Part shown: piece by piece, positions 42,907-53,906 of the stretch
Numbering within the stretch: the first letter of the stretch is position 1
How the letters are laid out: every line of letters begins with the position of its first letter
Source of the DNA: Fulvia fulva
Taxonomy: Eukaryota > Ascomycota > Dothideomycetes > Mycosphaerellales > Mycosphaerellaceae
DNA length: 64,000 bases
Assembly: GCF_020509005.1 (NCBI RefSeq)
Contig: NC_063022.1
Location: 3,100,001 to 3,164,000 of the forward strand
Reading direction: 5' to 3'
Position numbers and translations under genes: made by a program
Notes under the pieces: model-generated
What the model was told of the DNA's origin: nothing
Databases searched by the model: none
The model's input: only the letters and a program-made list of their open reading frames with translations

Positions 42907-44052
42907 ATGGCTTTCGAAGATCTGCCGGTTTATCAGCCCCCAGCAAGCATCACGGCCAAGACCATCAAACAGCCCTTTGGAGCTCTCATGCCCGTGACTA
43001 CGCCAAAGAGCAACAGCACCCCGTCCACCCAGCCCCGAGACCGCAACCTGAAGCTTATCGACAGAATGGAAGAGGCGCAGGGAAAGTACCGCGGTGTCAA
43101 CGCCATCCTCGAAGCTGCTTCGGCCATCGACGCCAGGGAGAGTAACGCCCGCTTCTCGCCTCTCAAGAACGACCCGTCCCCCTCTTTTGGAAACCCGCGT
43201 GTCCCAGCCTCGGATCCGTACCACGGTATCGATTTGCTCCTCAAGGCGGCTGGTATGCTGGAGGCACGTGAGAGGCAGGAGGCAGCTAAGAGGCAGGAGG
43301 CAGCTGAGAGGCAGAAGGCTTTTGAGAGGTTGAAGGCAGCTGACAGCTGGGAGGGGCCCGCGGCTCCAGTCGTCGAGAAGCAGGTCGCAAAGAAGAACAA
43401 AGGTGCCAAGAAGGGGAAGAGGCAGCCTAAGCAAGGGCGTGAAGCTCCGAGTATGTGGGACGTGGAAGACCAGCAAGAAGAGACCGAACCTCTCAAGAAA
43501 GATCCGTTGTTGAAGGAGGCACCCTGGGAGCTAGTTTTTCATGTCCAGCCAGAGGTTCAGGCCAACGCGAAGCCAGCAGATGGTACCATGCGACAAGACA
43601 CTCCCATGTCGGACTACCAACCTCCAGAGGCAACGACACAAGATTTGTCGTCACCATCGAGCTCCAGCTCCACCGTCGCAGCATCCGAGAACCAAAGCCA
43701 GCGTTCCAGGTCCACAAAGTCAGGAAGCGTTGCCACATCCGCACCAAGCAAGAAGCGCAAAACCGGCGTAGGCAAGCAGACCGCTTCCTCGCCAAAGAAG
43801 CCACGCACAGGCAGTGCTGCATCCCGTAAGTGGACCGAAGAAGAGGAGGAGGAGGAGCTCATAGGGCTCCGAAATCCTGCTCGAGCCGGCGGAGCGGTGC
43901 CATACAAACAGGTTGCCAGAATCCTGAACCGTGGCTCAACTACTGCTTGTCGTATAAGACTTCACTACTTGATGGTGAATGGGCGGTTGCCATGGACTCA
44001 AGATGAAGAGCAGAAGGCAGTAAGGCAGGAGTCAGATGAGGGAAGGAGGTGA
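42907..44052 (+). CDS. Myb/SANT-like nuclear protein, 381 aa
   Basis: A single exon from ATG 42907. The N-terminal half has a charged repeat-like helix (RQEAAKRQEAAERQKAFER, about residues 121-140) and basic clusters suited to nuclear localisation (AKKNKGAKKGKRQPK, SKKRKTG). The middle is Ser/Thr-rich and disordered. The C-terminus has a Myb/SANT-like module: RKWTEEEEEEELIGLR, then VPYKQVARIL and TTACRIRLHYL. The tryptophan and spacing fit the first helix of such domains, but later tryptophans are replaced, so DNA binding is a guess. There is no sign of damage. Confidence 0.72.
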   Translation: MAFEDLPVYQPPASITAKTIKQPFGALMPVTTPKSNSTPSTQPRDRNLKLIDRMEEAQGKYRGVNAILEAASAIDARESNARFSPLKNDPSPSFGNPRVPASDPYHGIDLLLKAAGMLEARERQEAAKRQEAAERQKAFERLKAADSWEGPAAPVVEKQVAKKNKGAKKGKRQPKQGREAPSMWDVEDQQEETEPLKKDPLLKEAPWELVFHVQPEVQANAKPADGTMRQDTPMSDYQPPEATTQDLSSPSSSSSTVAASENQSQRSRSTKSGSVATSAPSKKRKTGVGKQTASSPKKPRTGSAASRKWTEEEEEEELIGLRNPARAGGAVPYKQVARILNRGSTTACRIRLHYLMVNGRLPWTQDEEQKAVRQESDEGRR

Positions 44053-44215
44053 AGCTCTGCAGTCTAGTTGGAAGGAGTTGGAATGCATAGCAAAAGGGAG
44101 GAAGCATTGCTGCTGATTGGCATTGCGGTTTGGCAACATTTCGATGGCAGCAGGAAGTTGGAGAGTAGGTCGTTGTTCGTTGGAGCAGATGTTGAGCAGG
44201 GTTGATGTCAGCTCG

Positions 44216-45031
44216 TTATGGCAAGCAGAACTGTCGTAGGAGTGCGAAACCGTTGACAATTTCCTGGTTGATTGTCGAGCTGAACCGACCTTCGCCAGCT
44301 CCTTGCGTCAGAGTTCCGACGCTTTTTGATATCGAAGCGCATTTTATTTGTACGTCGCGCGCCCATGTTCGCTGTCCTTTAGTCCACTTTCGATCGTCAA
44401 TAATGTCTTCGGGATCCAGATCAGCTGGTGGCTGCCAGGCCAACAGCCAAATGTCCCACTCGTGCTTAGGAGCTGTGCGCTCGAGGGGCTTGACTGTCAT
44501 GTCAATGGTGCATTGCCGTGGGGAGTTCTGTTCTTTCTCCACATGCGTATCCCACGGTCCGGCTTTGATGGTGAGGCAGCGGACGTGGTACAGACAGCTG
44601 TCCGGGACCTTGAGCCATTGACCGAGGCCGTTCTTCTCGAAATGCACCACAAACTTGTTCTTCGACCAGAAGTGAGGCTTGACATCGTGGTATAAGGTGC
44701 GACAGACTTCCGTTAGACCGCGATAGTGCCATGCCGCTTCGAAGCCATCAGGGTTGTGTCTGGAGTACAGGCGGCTGGGATTGGACGGAGTGTCCTCCAC
44801 GTCAGGCAGGAACACAAGTCCAGTGGGCGAAACAAGTGGTAGAAAGTCCAGTATCCGATCTCGCAACTCCTGTGGCAGAGTAAGCAGTCCTGCTGGCGGA
44901 TCGTGTGACACGAAGCCAGCTGGCATTCGAGATCGCTGGTGAGGTTGGGCGATGATATCCGTGTGTGTAGACTTCGAGACCTCGTGAAGGAGGTCGACTG
45001 CCGCCAGAATTGAATTGCGATGATGTGCCAT
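44216..45031 (-). CDS. F-box-like hypothetical protein, 271 aa
   Basis: A single exon from ATG 45031. Residues about 49-63 (LLTLPQELRDRILDF) resemble the first helices of fungal F-box/2EXR-type proteins, which often act as substrate adaptors of SCF ubiquitin ligases. The following region (LTEVCRTLYHDVKPHFWSKNKF) matches the usual post-box pattern in which an individual is compared after 'R.LY.E..P.FW/Y..N.F'. The remainder has no known domain. Function is inferred only from this family pattern. The related pair at 50464-52102 shares the LPGELR-type motif. Confidence 0.65.
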   Translation of the reverse strand: MAHHRNSILAAVDLLHEVSKSTHTDIIAQPHQRSRMPAGFVSHDPPAGLLTLPQELRDRILDFLPLVSPTGLVFLPDVEDTPSNPSRLYSRHNPDGFEAAWHYRGLTEVCRTLYHDVKPHFWSKNKFVVHFEKNGLGQWLKVPDSCLYHVRCLTIKAGPWDTHVEKEQNSPRQCTIDMTVKPLERTAPKHEWDIWLLAWQPPADLDPEDIIDDRKWTKGQRTWARDVQIKCASISKSVGTLTQGAGEGRFSSTINQEIVNGFALLRQFCLP

Positions 45032-46169
45032 TCTGTGCCGTTTCTCGAATACAGCTTCGAACTACATCAGACTGCCGATGGAAGCCGTTGTGGTACAGCG
45101 GTCTCGAGCGTCGATGCGATCTCCTTCCTGCGTAGACTAGCACGAGTGATATCCCAATGTCTTAGTTCTCAATCGCGGATTGGCAGTGTGAGCGTCGTTC
45201 GCACGCTTGAAGATGTTGCACGGCAATTCAATGCCTGTAGACACATGCTACCAGCTCCCGCGGGGACACGTAGCAAATGTGCCAGTGGCTGGATCACAAG
45301 CTTCTTGCGGTGACCATCAGCTGTCTTCTGGTGAAGGCTGTGTTTGGGCCCGATGCAGTGAGCCGTGGAACTGCATGGCGATAAGTATGCACATATGACG
45401 GACACTCTTCAGATTGACGACACCTTCTAAGCACCTGCAGCTCCATTCGTAGGTATGAAATGCCTCGCGTTCGCGGCAGGCCCGTTGTGCTAAGAGCAGC
45501 CATATCTCACGTTCATGTCTGAAATTGTCGTGCAGTCAGAAAGCGTGCTCTGCGATACCGTTCTTGCTAAGCAGACTTCTCGATGGCCTCGGTGCTCGTT
45601 CCTCGTATCAGGAAAAGCCATCCACGGATCGTCTTCGACATCCCAGCTTGGTATCATTGTGGGTGGGGCGGTATGGTTCCTTGATCATGTGGTGCGACTG
45701 GGAGCATCCAGCTGTGCACGACGCGACACTCTGACTTCCGCGAAGAAGCGGCAGTAGGAGAATCGTCGCCATTTCTGTTATTGCATCGAAGGACATGAAG
45801 TCGCGTCTCGCGAAGGATGTTTTGGAATAGCACGCTTGCCGTCATCTATGCAGGTACGAGATTAGCCGCGCCAACGGCAGAGCCAACCGTTGAGCTTCAT
45901 CGCATGCGTACAAGTTTGCGATCAGGGGTCACCATCTTGCGCGAGGGTGTTTGTGCAACATCTTCACCTTGGCCGCGACTTTTACACTCACTCCTTCTTG
46001 CCGCGTTTCCTCCCTCCAGTCAGTCTTGACGACCTCAGTCACTCCTTCAAGTACACATATCGCAGTGTCCGCGGGCCGGCGCTGCAACGAATTCGAAGAT
46101 CGAAGGTTTAGATAAGCACTTGTTTCATACCACCTGGTACGCGCCACCAAGACACTGCAAGGAACAGCC
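45032..46169. other. Intergenic region
   Basis: Only short overlapping frames occur; no gene is recognised. The right end contains the promoter and leader of the CRH gene. Confidence 0.45.
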
Positions 46170-47315
46170 ATGTCTCGTTTCTTGATCCTTCCACTCGCGC
46201 TTCTGGCCCTCAGAGTCGCTGCGCAGACATCTACAGACTGCAATCCACTCAGCGCCAATTGCCCTGATGATCCAGCTCTGGGCACGACCTTTAGCGATGC
46301 GTACAACAAGTCCGTCAGCGAATTCGACATCAACTTCTGGAACGTGACGGCAGGCACACAGCTCATCAGCTTCGACGACCAGGATGGCGCGGCTATGGCG
46401 ATCGATAAAGAGGGCGACTCCGTCACCGTCAAGTCGAACTTCTACATCTTCTGGGGCACCGTCGAGATCATGATGAAGGCCGCACCAGGCACCGGCATCA
46501 TCTCCACAGTAATCCTTCTCTCCGACGATCTGGACGAAGTCGACTGGGAAGTAATGGGCGGCAACTCCTCCACGGTCGAGAACAACTACTACGGCTGGGG
46601 CAACACCACCCAAATCAACTCACAATACCCCGCCCTCGACGGCGCGCAAGACGACTTCCACAACTACACGATCGTGTGGTCGCAAGAGAAGATCCAGTGG
46701 ATGCTCAATGGCAATGTTGTGAGAGAGCAAGGATACCTTGAACCTGGTCTCTACCCGCAGACACCCTGTCGCATCCAGTTTGGTCTCTGGTGTGGCGGCT
46801 GCTCCGAGAACGAGGGCACGCGCCAGTGGGCTGGTGGAAAGGCCGACTTCAAGGGTGCTCCGTATGTCATGAATGTCAAGAGCATTAAGATCACGGATGG
46901 CACGACCAATTCCAGCTCGTACAGCTACGGCGACCACAGCGGTCACTGGAGCAGTATTCAGATCAAGGAGGGACAGTCGGAAGCATATAAGCGCATCAAC
47001 AAGCTATCGACTGCGCAAATGGCGGAGAAACACTGGCAGGGTCTCTCGACTGATGCCAAAATCGGCATCGCAGTCGGTGTACTCGGTGGCGTCCTGGTCG
47101 CAGTGATTGCATGGATCTTCTTCTGCATTTCCCAGCGAAAGAAGGGCAGAGCTGAGGCTGCTGCGCATGATCAGGCCTGGGAGCAGCAGAATGCTGAGTT
47201 GATGGAGTACAAGTCGATGATGGCGCAGGGCAACTTTGCGGTGTCGCGGCAGTCGATCATGATGGAGGCCAAACAGGATCGGCCGAAGTCTTTCTTGCGC
47301 GGCGGCAAGTTCTGA
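46170..47315 (+). CDS. CRH-type GH16 chitin-glucan transglycosylase with C-terminal membrane anchor
   Basis: Cell-wall enzyme that joins chitin to beta-glucan (CRH1/UTR2 group). The 381-residue single exon begins with a signal peptide (LILPLALLALRVAAQT). The GH16 catalytic signature DEVDWE is at residues 122-127, with the nucleophile and acid/base glutamates in place. FWGTVEIMMKAAPGTGIIS before it and WLNG-like substrate-cleft motifs after it are typical. WCGGCSENEGTRQWAGG follows, then a Ser/Asn-rich linker. Near the C-terminus a transmembrane helix (IGIAVGVLGGVLVAVIAWIF) is followed by a basic cytoplasmic tail, in place of a GPI signal. No lesions. Confidence 0.93.
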   Translation: MSRFLILPLALLALRVAAQTSTDCNPLSANCPDDPALGTTFSDAYNKSVSEFDINFWNVTAGTQLISFDDQDGAAMAIDKEGDSVTVKSNFYIFWGTVEIMMKAAPGTGIISTVILLSDDLDEVDWEVMGGNSSTVENNYYGWGNTTQINSQYPALDGAQDDFHNYTIVWSQEKIQWMLNGNVVREQGYLEPGLYPQTPCRIQFGLWCGGCSENEGTRQWAGGKADFKGAPYVMNVKSIKITDGTTNSSSYSYGDHSGHWSSIQIKEGQSEAYKRINKLSTAQMAEKHWQGLSTDAKIGIAVGVLGGVLVAVIAWIFFCISQRKKGRAEAAAHDQAWEQQNAELMEYKSMMAQGNFAVSRQSIMMEAKQDRPKSFLRGGKF

Positions 47316-48600
47316 TCGCGCGAGAAAAGATGCAAGACGACAGTGTATGTTTCAGAGCTAGGGATAGCTGAAGGTGTCGGGCAAGGCAAGGCAGGCGTGC
47401 TTTTTGGTAACGTGCTTCATGATATACCCTCAATCCATATTAGCCTATTCTTCGAAAGCCTGTCGCTTCAAAGTAAAGGTGAAGTCGTGATAAGGTGACC
47501 TGCGCCTTCTGTCTCGTGTGGTCTGTTGCTTCCTGGAAGGCTGGGCCGAGGCGATCCGAGCACCGACTCCTTCCTCCATCAACAAGCAAACATGGTCTTC
47601 TTCCATTCGAAAGTGTTAAGGACATGTACTATCACGAAACGCGTCTGTCTTGTATCACATTATGCGCATCACGTATGACTTCTCACCCCGTCCGTTTGAA
47701 CGACCGATCGCCGATACTGTGGACATGGTCGCTGCTGCGCGACACCCGAGACAACGCCTTCGCATGACACCGTGTCTCTACTGTATCGACTCTCACAATG
47801 TCTGGCTCGTCGCCCACAGACGAGACCAAGCATACGAATGGTAGATGCGGGATTAGATTGCGGGAGTGATGCCTCGATGCTGGAGCGGCGACGCTTCGAG
47901 TGTGCAGGTCGTGCATTGGCACGCCTACAACTGAGCCACGACATTCGAAAGGAGTACCCCTCAGCAGAGCATTCACCTCCAGAGCTCCTCACATGAATGG
48001 CGGACCACTTATCGGCCTTATCTGATCATCATCATCAGCTGACATGGCTGCGATAGGCAAGTCTGGTGCCACTGCTGCCACTGCCGGACCATGCCTTGCT
48101 ATAAAGCTTGTGCCATGCTCTCTTTCCTCTCACTCGCTGTGACCCCATCTCTGGCCAGTGTCTTACCTGGTACTCGGATCCTCCTACACACGATTATGGA
48201 GGCATTCGCCGACGTGCTAGGTGACGACAGGAAGCAGAAATCCCGTCAGAATGCCGACACCAAGTGCGATCTCGGCATATGCACCTGGAAAGACCTGCCC
48301 TACAGTTATCTGTTATGCAAGACAGTGCTTTCTTTGTGTCTGCACAGCGTCTTCAAAGAGACTTTGTGTCGAAGCTTCGACCATAAAGTTCACAGTGCCC
48401 GCCAAGCCCAGGTGGATCTAGTGTTGAACTTCGGTACAAGCACACTTTCACAGAAAACGTTGACCAATAAGTGACGTAACAAGACATGCTGACCATAGAC
48501 TATGAGCGACGTCGGAATGGTGCAGGTCGCCCAGGCCAACAAATGTCCTTATTGACTCTGAGTTTCGCAGAGTTGTTACTTACTATCACTCTACGACAGC
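47316..48600. other. Intergenic region with one uncertain small ORF
   Basis: Frames here are short apart from 48091-48474, which is listed separately. No RNA gene or repeat was seen. Confidence 0.4.
48091..48474 (+). CDS. Possible small secreted cysteine-containing protein, 127 aa
   Basis: Not a recognised family. The N-terminus (MLSFLSLAVTPSLASVLPG after a short lead) resembles a signal peptide. Seven or so cysteines are scattered through the frame (CDLGICTW, LLCKTVLSLCLH, ETLCRSF). It lies 127 bp before the transporter start. There is no homology I can name, and the frame could be fortuitous. Confidence 0.22.
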   Translation: MPCYKACAMLSFLSLAVTPSLASVLPGTRILLHTIMEAFADVLGDDRKQKSRQNADTKCDLGICTWKDLPYSYLLCKTVLSLCLHSVFKETLCRSFDHKVHSARQAQVDLVLNFGTSTLSQKTLTNK

Positions 48601-50132
48601 ATGTCCGACTCCAGCATTAGTCCTTCAAGGGACGCAGAGGCCAAAATGCACGACCAGGAGGCAGACTCACCAGAGCGAAGTGGAAGCAAATATGGTCCGC
48701 CTGGGGATCCTTTTGGCGACGAAACGAATGCTGAGGTCAAATATCGGACGCTCACCTGGTGGCAATGCTCACTCCTCATGATCGCGGAAACGATATCGCT
48801 GGGCATCTTGTCTCTGCCTTCCGTGATGGCTACGGTCGGGCTGGTTCCTGGAGTCATCATGCTGGTCGTCCTGGGCATAATCGCAAGCTACACGGGATTC
48901 GTGTTCGGACAATTCAAGCAGGCCTTCCCACACGTGGCAAATATGGCTGATGCTGGAGAAGTGCTGATGGGAACCTTCGGGAAAGAGCTCATTGGAACTG
49001 CACAGGTACTTGTGATCGTCTTTGGCATGGGAAGGTACGGACTAATCATGACTTTGGGCGTAGATTATTCTCCTGATCTTCATTCTCGGCAGCCATCTTT
49101 TGACCTTCACGATTGCCTGGAATGCGATTACTGGACACGCCACTTGCACTATTGTGTGGGGAGTTGTCGGACTGGTGGTCTTCTTCCTGCTATCGTTGCC
49201 GCGGACGCTCAAGAATGTCTCGTACATGAGCATTGTGTCGTTCATCTCAATCGTGGGAGCGGTGTTCATCACTGTGATTGCAGTGGGGATCGGGAAGCCA
49301 GCTGGAGCGATCGTCGAGGCTACCACATCACCTAGCTTTCCGACTGGATTCAGCTCCGCTATGAACATCTGCTTTGCCTACGCGGGTCACATGGCATTTT
49401 TCAGCTTCATCGCAGAAATGCAGAAGCCGGAGGAATTTCCGAAAGCGCTGGCGGGACTGCAATCCGCAGCGATCAGTCTTTACCTGATTGCAGCTGTGGT
49501 CATATATGTGTACGTCGGAGCAGACGTGGCATCGCCGGCACTGGGCTCTGCGGGTACCGTGGTTAAGAAGGTGGCGTATGGCATTGCGCTGCCTACTGTG
49601 AGTCGTGAGTCTAGTATTGATACAGGGAGCTATACTGACGGGATCAAAGATTGTGATCGCAGGAGTCATCTACGCAAACGTCGCGGCCAAGCAAATCTAC
49701 CTCCGGATGTTCAGAGGCTCAAGACATATTCACGAGAAGACGTGGACCGGACTAGGGTCCTGGATTGGCATCATTGCTATACTCTGGATCATCGCTTGGG
49801 TCATTGCTGAGAGCATTCCTGTGTTCAACAACTTGAATTCGTTGATTGTGGCACTCTTCGTCTCCTGGTTCACTTATGGTATTGCGGGCGAGTCACAACA
49901 GAACAGACAGAGCGTCACTTGAATACTGATTGTCCCAGGCGTCTTCTGGCTCTTCATGAACTACGGCAAATGGTTCTCAAACTGGAAGAAGACCTGCTTG
50001 TTCGTCCTGAACAGCTTCATCTTCGTGCTTGGCGCTTTCATATGCGGCGTGGGCCTCTACGCCACCGGCAAGGCGATACATGACGATACAGGTAAAGGGG
50101 CCAGCTGGAGCTGTGCTGATAATTCGACGTAG
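48601..50132 (+). CDS. Amino-acid transporter (AAAP/AVT-like family)
   Basis: Membrane amino-acid/auxin-permease family transporter. Exons 48601-49005, 49064-49597, 49650-49878 and 49939-50132 (introns 58, 52 and 60 nt, all GT..AG) give 453 residues in one frame. The hydrophilic N-terminus leads into YRTLTWWQCSLLMIAETISL, the family's first membrane segment. GSHLLTFTIAWNAITGH follows intron 1, and CFAYAGHMAFFSFIAEMQKPEEFPKAL and IAGVIYANVAAKQIYLR come later. The first donor at 49006 leaves an open frame if not spliced, but splicing restores family sequence. Substrate and membrane (plasma or vacuole) are not determinable. Confidence 0.88.
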
Positions 50133-50463
50133 CAGAGCGGGTGCTTTGCGTGTTCTGTTTGTATATATGTTGACGTGAACAGCTTTGCAATACCAGTCAC
50201 TAATGTGCACCACCCACCTCCAGACTCAACTTCTGGTAGGACACTTCTCTCGGCGTCATTGGATGCTTTTCGTTCACGTGCTAGGTCATTGGCTGGCAGT
50301 GAACGCTCATTTGCGAAGCCTCTCACGTGCTTCGGGGCCTTGCAGCATATCAGCCTTTCTAAACTCCAAGTCATGTAGGACTTCGACACAAAACACTTGG
50401 CCTCACTGAAGTACACGCCTTGTGACAACCACCAACCAGCGCAAACACATAACGTCAATCACC
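50133..50463. other. Intergenic region
   Basis: Between the transporter and the first F-box-like paralogue. Nothing further was seen. Confidence 0.4.
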
Positions 50464-51117
50464 ATGTCGCAGACGCCAGCGAACACGGACTCTGGACTCG
50501 GTCGGCTTGGCACACTTCCAGGCGAGCTTAGGAACGAGATCTACGAGTACGCACTCATCGATGACTGCGTCGCTTTCGAATGCTACCAGCCTGAAGATGC
50601 CACCATTCGCGTTCGCCCTCGCCGAGAAGGTGCAAATAATGCGGCGACCGGGTTAGGAACCTTTAGAAGCCTATGTCTCACGAGCTCTTCGGTCGCCGTC
50701 GAGGCTTGACCGCTATTCTTCAAGGTCAACACATTCTCGATCGCATACGAAGATCCGCCGACGATCAGGATATACATGTATAGGATGGACGGCGTGAAGA
50801 TGGAGGCACCCCCGCATCCCATGGAAACACTGGGCAAGGCAGAGAGTTTCGCCACTTCCTGTCTACCACACATCGAGGATATCGTCATCAGGCATGATGA
50901 TTCAGGTCGCGGATTCGGGATTCGGGCTCTTAGGGTTCAGAGCAAGAGCTGGGGGGTGCGCTGGGAGGTAGGTGTGGATCTCGAGAAGGAGGCAGTAAGC
51001 GGGCCAGGCGAGCTGGAGATGGAGATTGAGAAGGGCCAGAAGATGAATGAGGCTTTCGTGGCGAAGCTCTGGAGGCGTCTGGATGCTCAGCCTCCTTTTT
51101 CCGGGCTTCCTCCATGA
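50464..51117 (+). pseudogene. F-box-like paralogue 1, nonsense TGA at codon 82
   Basis: ATG 50464 begins MSQTPANTDSGLGRLGTLPG, then ELRNEIYEYAL, closely matching paralogue 2 at 51456. TGA at 50707-50709 replaces the Arg codon of the paralogue (context A-x-x-x-E-x-R-PLF), a CGA-to-TGA change. Beyond it the same frame stays open for 136 codons with recognisable similarity (PLF, NTF, then a C-terminal KGQKMNEAFVAKLWRRL helix). Without the stop it would be about 217 residues. Function unknown; the family pattern is F-box/2EXR-like. It is called broken, though the UGA-C context is one that can be leaky. Confidence 0.75.
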
Positions 51118-51455
51118 GAGACTTTCGTTGCGAAAGTGTTTGGCTTCTGCCATGCTTTGCACGACTAGGAATGGGAATTTGGCAGGCTTTCAGAGGCGGA
51201 ACATGAGACTTAGGAGAGTTGATGCTGACCACTTTGCATAATGCCCAACGCTCGCTTCCGTCTTAGCGAGGAGTTGTACCTACTGTTCATTGACCATTCA
51301 CCAGAGCATGACCATCAGCACTTTCTCATGACGACACAACACGTGTTTGAGCATGTGCACAGTCTCACTCACATACAAAGGATTCGTGCTACTGACCAAC
51401 CTTCGGAGTGCATAGTTGAACTTCTCAACGACATCGCCTCCTGATCCACCACCAA
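51118..51455. other. Spacer between the F-box-like paralogues
   Basis: About 340 bp without a gene. I see no strong feature beyond the expected terminator and promoter. Confidence 0.35.
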
Positions 51456-52102
51456 ATGTCGCAAACCACCTTGCCTATAGACACCTCCCTCGGCCGACTC
51501 GACACACTCCCCGGCGAGTTACGCAACCAGATCTACGGCTACGCACTGGCCTCTGACGGCAAAATCGGCTTCGATTGCTACCAAGTCAAAGACGGCACTC
51601 TTCGCTTCTGCCACAAGCGACCTCGCAACGGCTCAAGCGAGCTTGCCTTGGCCACCTTCACAAGCTTGTCTCTCACCAGTCGCGCCATCGCCACAGAGTC
51701 TCGTCCTCTTTTCTACGATACCAATACCTTCGAGATTACCTTCGTGGAGGCCAAGCAGGCGAGAGACTGGAGAGGGAGACTGGAATGGCGGACCGTACAG
51801 TATGGTGTGAGCAGGGAACGAATTGTCATGGTTCCTGGTTGGAACTGGAAGACGCCGTTTTGTGCGCCGGGGTTTGCGATCGAATGCCTGGCTAAGACCA
51901 GGAAGTTGGAGATGAGGGATACGTGGGTGCGGGGACGAGCAGTGTGGATTCGAGCCAGAGGTGTGGGGGGGGGGTGTGGAGGGTGGAGTGGAGTGGTGGT
52001 CGACTGCAGGGGCAGGAGTTCAAGTTGGAGGCGGGCAGGGAGTTGGATGAGAAGGTCTTGCTGGGACTGAGAAGGCGGCTTGGGAGGTCGAGGCCTTGGT
52101 AA
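51456..52102 (+). pseudogene. F-box-like paralogue 2, frameshifted at a G10 run
   Basis: ATG 51456 begins MSQTTLPIDTSLGRLDTLPG, then ELRNQIYGYAL and SRAIATESRPLFYDTNTFEI. The frame of the first 170 codons runs into a ten-base G run at 51965-51974 and then into low-information sequence rich in Gly, Arg and Ser. After the run another frame reads QGQEFKLEAGRELDEKVLLG, then LRRRL, which aligns with the C-terminal helix of paralogue 1, ending at 52102. A homopolymer indel therefore separates the two parts; it may be a true mutation or a sequencing error. The pair arose by tandem duplication. Confidence 0.72.
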
Positions 52103-52772
52103 GAGTTGGAGGATATTTCCAAGCCTCAAGAGGGGCAGTGACATGGCGTTTGATTCAGTTGTAGCCATCGCACTCCAAGGGCTGGTGACAAAGTACGTTG
52201 CCGGCCGAGGTCTCAACTTCACTTCTGAAAATGCTGTCTCCTTCAGCATGTGGCTCCTTCAGCACGTGGCTGGCTCTGGCGACAAGACAAGCCTTCATCC
52301 GACTCTTGAAGATCCTCATCGCCCAGACTGCATCCTGTCCTCGTTGTCATCGATTCGTCTTGTTTGCATCATCAGATTCAAGTATTATCAAGATGAGTTG
52401 CATACTCTTACCTTTGTCGCTGCTGTCATCGCCACATCCGATATCCAGATGATAGATAGGGATTTAGTACTAGCCGGTCTCGCTGACGCCACTCCGCTTC
52501 GCACGACATCACTCCGAGGACGCTGCCAACTTTGAACATGAAGACCATAAACTATCGTCCTCACTAATCGTGATGCTGGTGAAAACGACATCCTCGCCGC
52601 TATCATCTTCAGGACCTGTCAGCAAGATGTCGACCAGATCCGAGCGTGAGGGAAGTAAGCAGGAAACAGGTAATGGAATACTCGGCGACATTCACATCTG
52701 ATAGATGTATTGTCGACACGACATGATGTCTATCTAGGCCGATGCTGATCGCCGTGATACTGCAGGCGTACG
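52103..52772. other. Intergenic region
   Basis: No gene is recognised. The N-terminal exon of the aldo-keto reductase part of the next feature may lie here, but I could not place it with a consistent splice junction. Confidence 0.35.
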
Positions 52773-53615
52773 GTGACGTTGAATGATGGCAACAAGATAC
52801 CACTACTAGGATTTGGCACCGCATCAGATCGTAAGAAAGTAAAGCAGGCAGTCGCAGCAGCCATTGAGACTGGCTACCGACACATTGATACCGCTTCCGT
52901 GTACAACACTGAAGTCGAAGTCGGCGAGGCCATCAAAGAATCTGGCATGCCACGCGAAGACGTCTTCCTGACTACGAAGCTGCATAATACAGATCATGCG
53001 AGAGTGGCCGAGGCTCTTAAGGAGTCGATGCAAAGGTTGCAAACCAATTATGTCGATCTGTATCTAATCCACTGGCCATGTTCTGTTGATCCAGAGGACA
53101 ACAGCAAGGTGCTTCCGCATTGGGACTATGTCAAGACCTGGCAAGAGATGCAGAAGCTGTCGGCCACTGGTAAGGTCAAAAGCATCTTTGGGCCCAAACA
53201 CCGCTTATGGGCTTTCACTATCTGTCTCATCGTCCTTCCCGCATCACTCATCCTCTGGGGCGTGGGTGCCGCACATCAGATCCACTGGTTTGGCCTGATC
53301 GTGGCGATGTGCGGCACAGCCTTTTGCAACTGCTGCGGCATCACGCCAAGCGTCAACTTTCTGGTCGACAGCTATCCTGCTGTCAGTGGCGATGGGATGA
53401 CAACCGTGGTCATCATTCGAAATACCATGAGTTTCGACCACCCCTTGGCTGAATGGTCTAGGCACGCAGAACTGCTTCATCAGTGCTGCGTTCGTCGCGA
53501 GGATAGCGGCTTGTGCTGTGTTCCTGGTCATGATATGGAAGGGGAAGATGTTGAGGTCGAGGTCGAAGGAGGAGTATTGGAAAAGAAACATGTGAGTATG
53601 GGGATGGTTCATTGA
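52773..53615 (+). pseudogene. Chimeric ORF: aldo-keto reductase N-terminus fused to an MFS transporter C-terminus
   Basis: Codons 1-138 are an aldo-keto reductase: DGNKIPLLGFGT, GYRHIDTASVYNTE (catalytic Asp and Tyr), TTKLHN (catalytic Lys) and LIHWP (catalytic His). After KVKSI, near 53188, the frame passes directly into the last membrane segments of a fungal MFS transporter (PKHRLWAFTICLIVLPASL, then VDSYPAVSGDGMTTVVIIRN). The MFS tail then shifts frame near 53432: TTPWLNGLGTQNCFISAAFV continues in another frame to TGA near 53594. The first codon here is GTG; no ATG start was found. Both halves lack essential parts, so it is probably non-functional, a product of deletion or rearrangement. 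Confidence 0.85.
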
Positions 53616-53906
53616 TGGTAATCGTACATCTTGGCGTTCCTTATGACAAGGAGCACATGCTCGCGGTCCTATGGCTCGAGTATTTCTGCGCACAGACTAG
53701 TTCGAAAACAGCGAGATCGTAAAATCGAGCTCTCCTTCCCCCGAACGGCGCGTAAGTATGGAGTCAAGCTGGGCCTGAGGACAGACCGGGTGAGTCCTCA
53801 GACCGCCAGCATATATCTTTGTCCTCAATCTTGATTCCTCCTCCGCACATCACAGTGCGCGCAATACTCTGATAATAAAGCAACCCCAGTATCAACTCAG
53901 ATCAAC

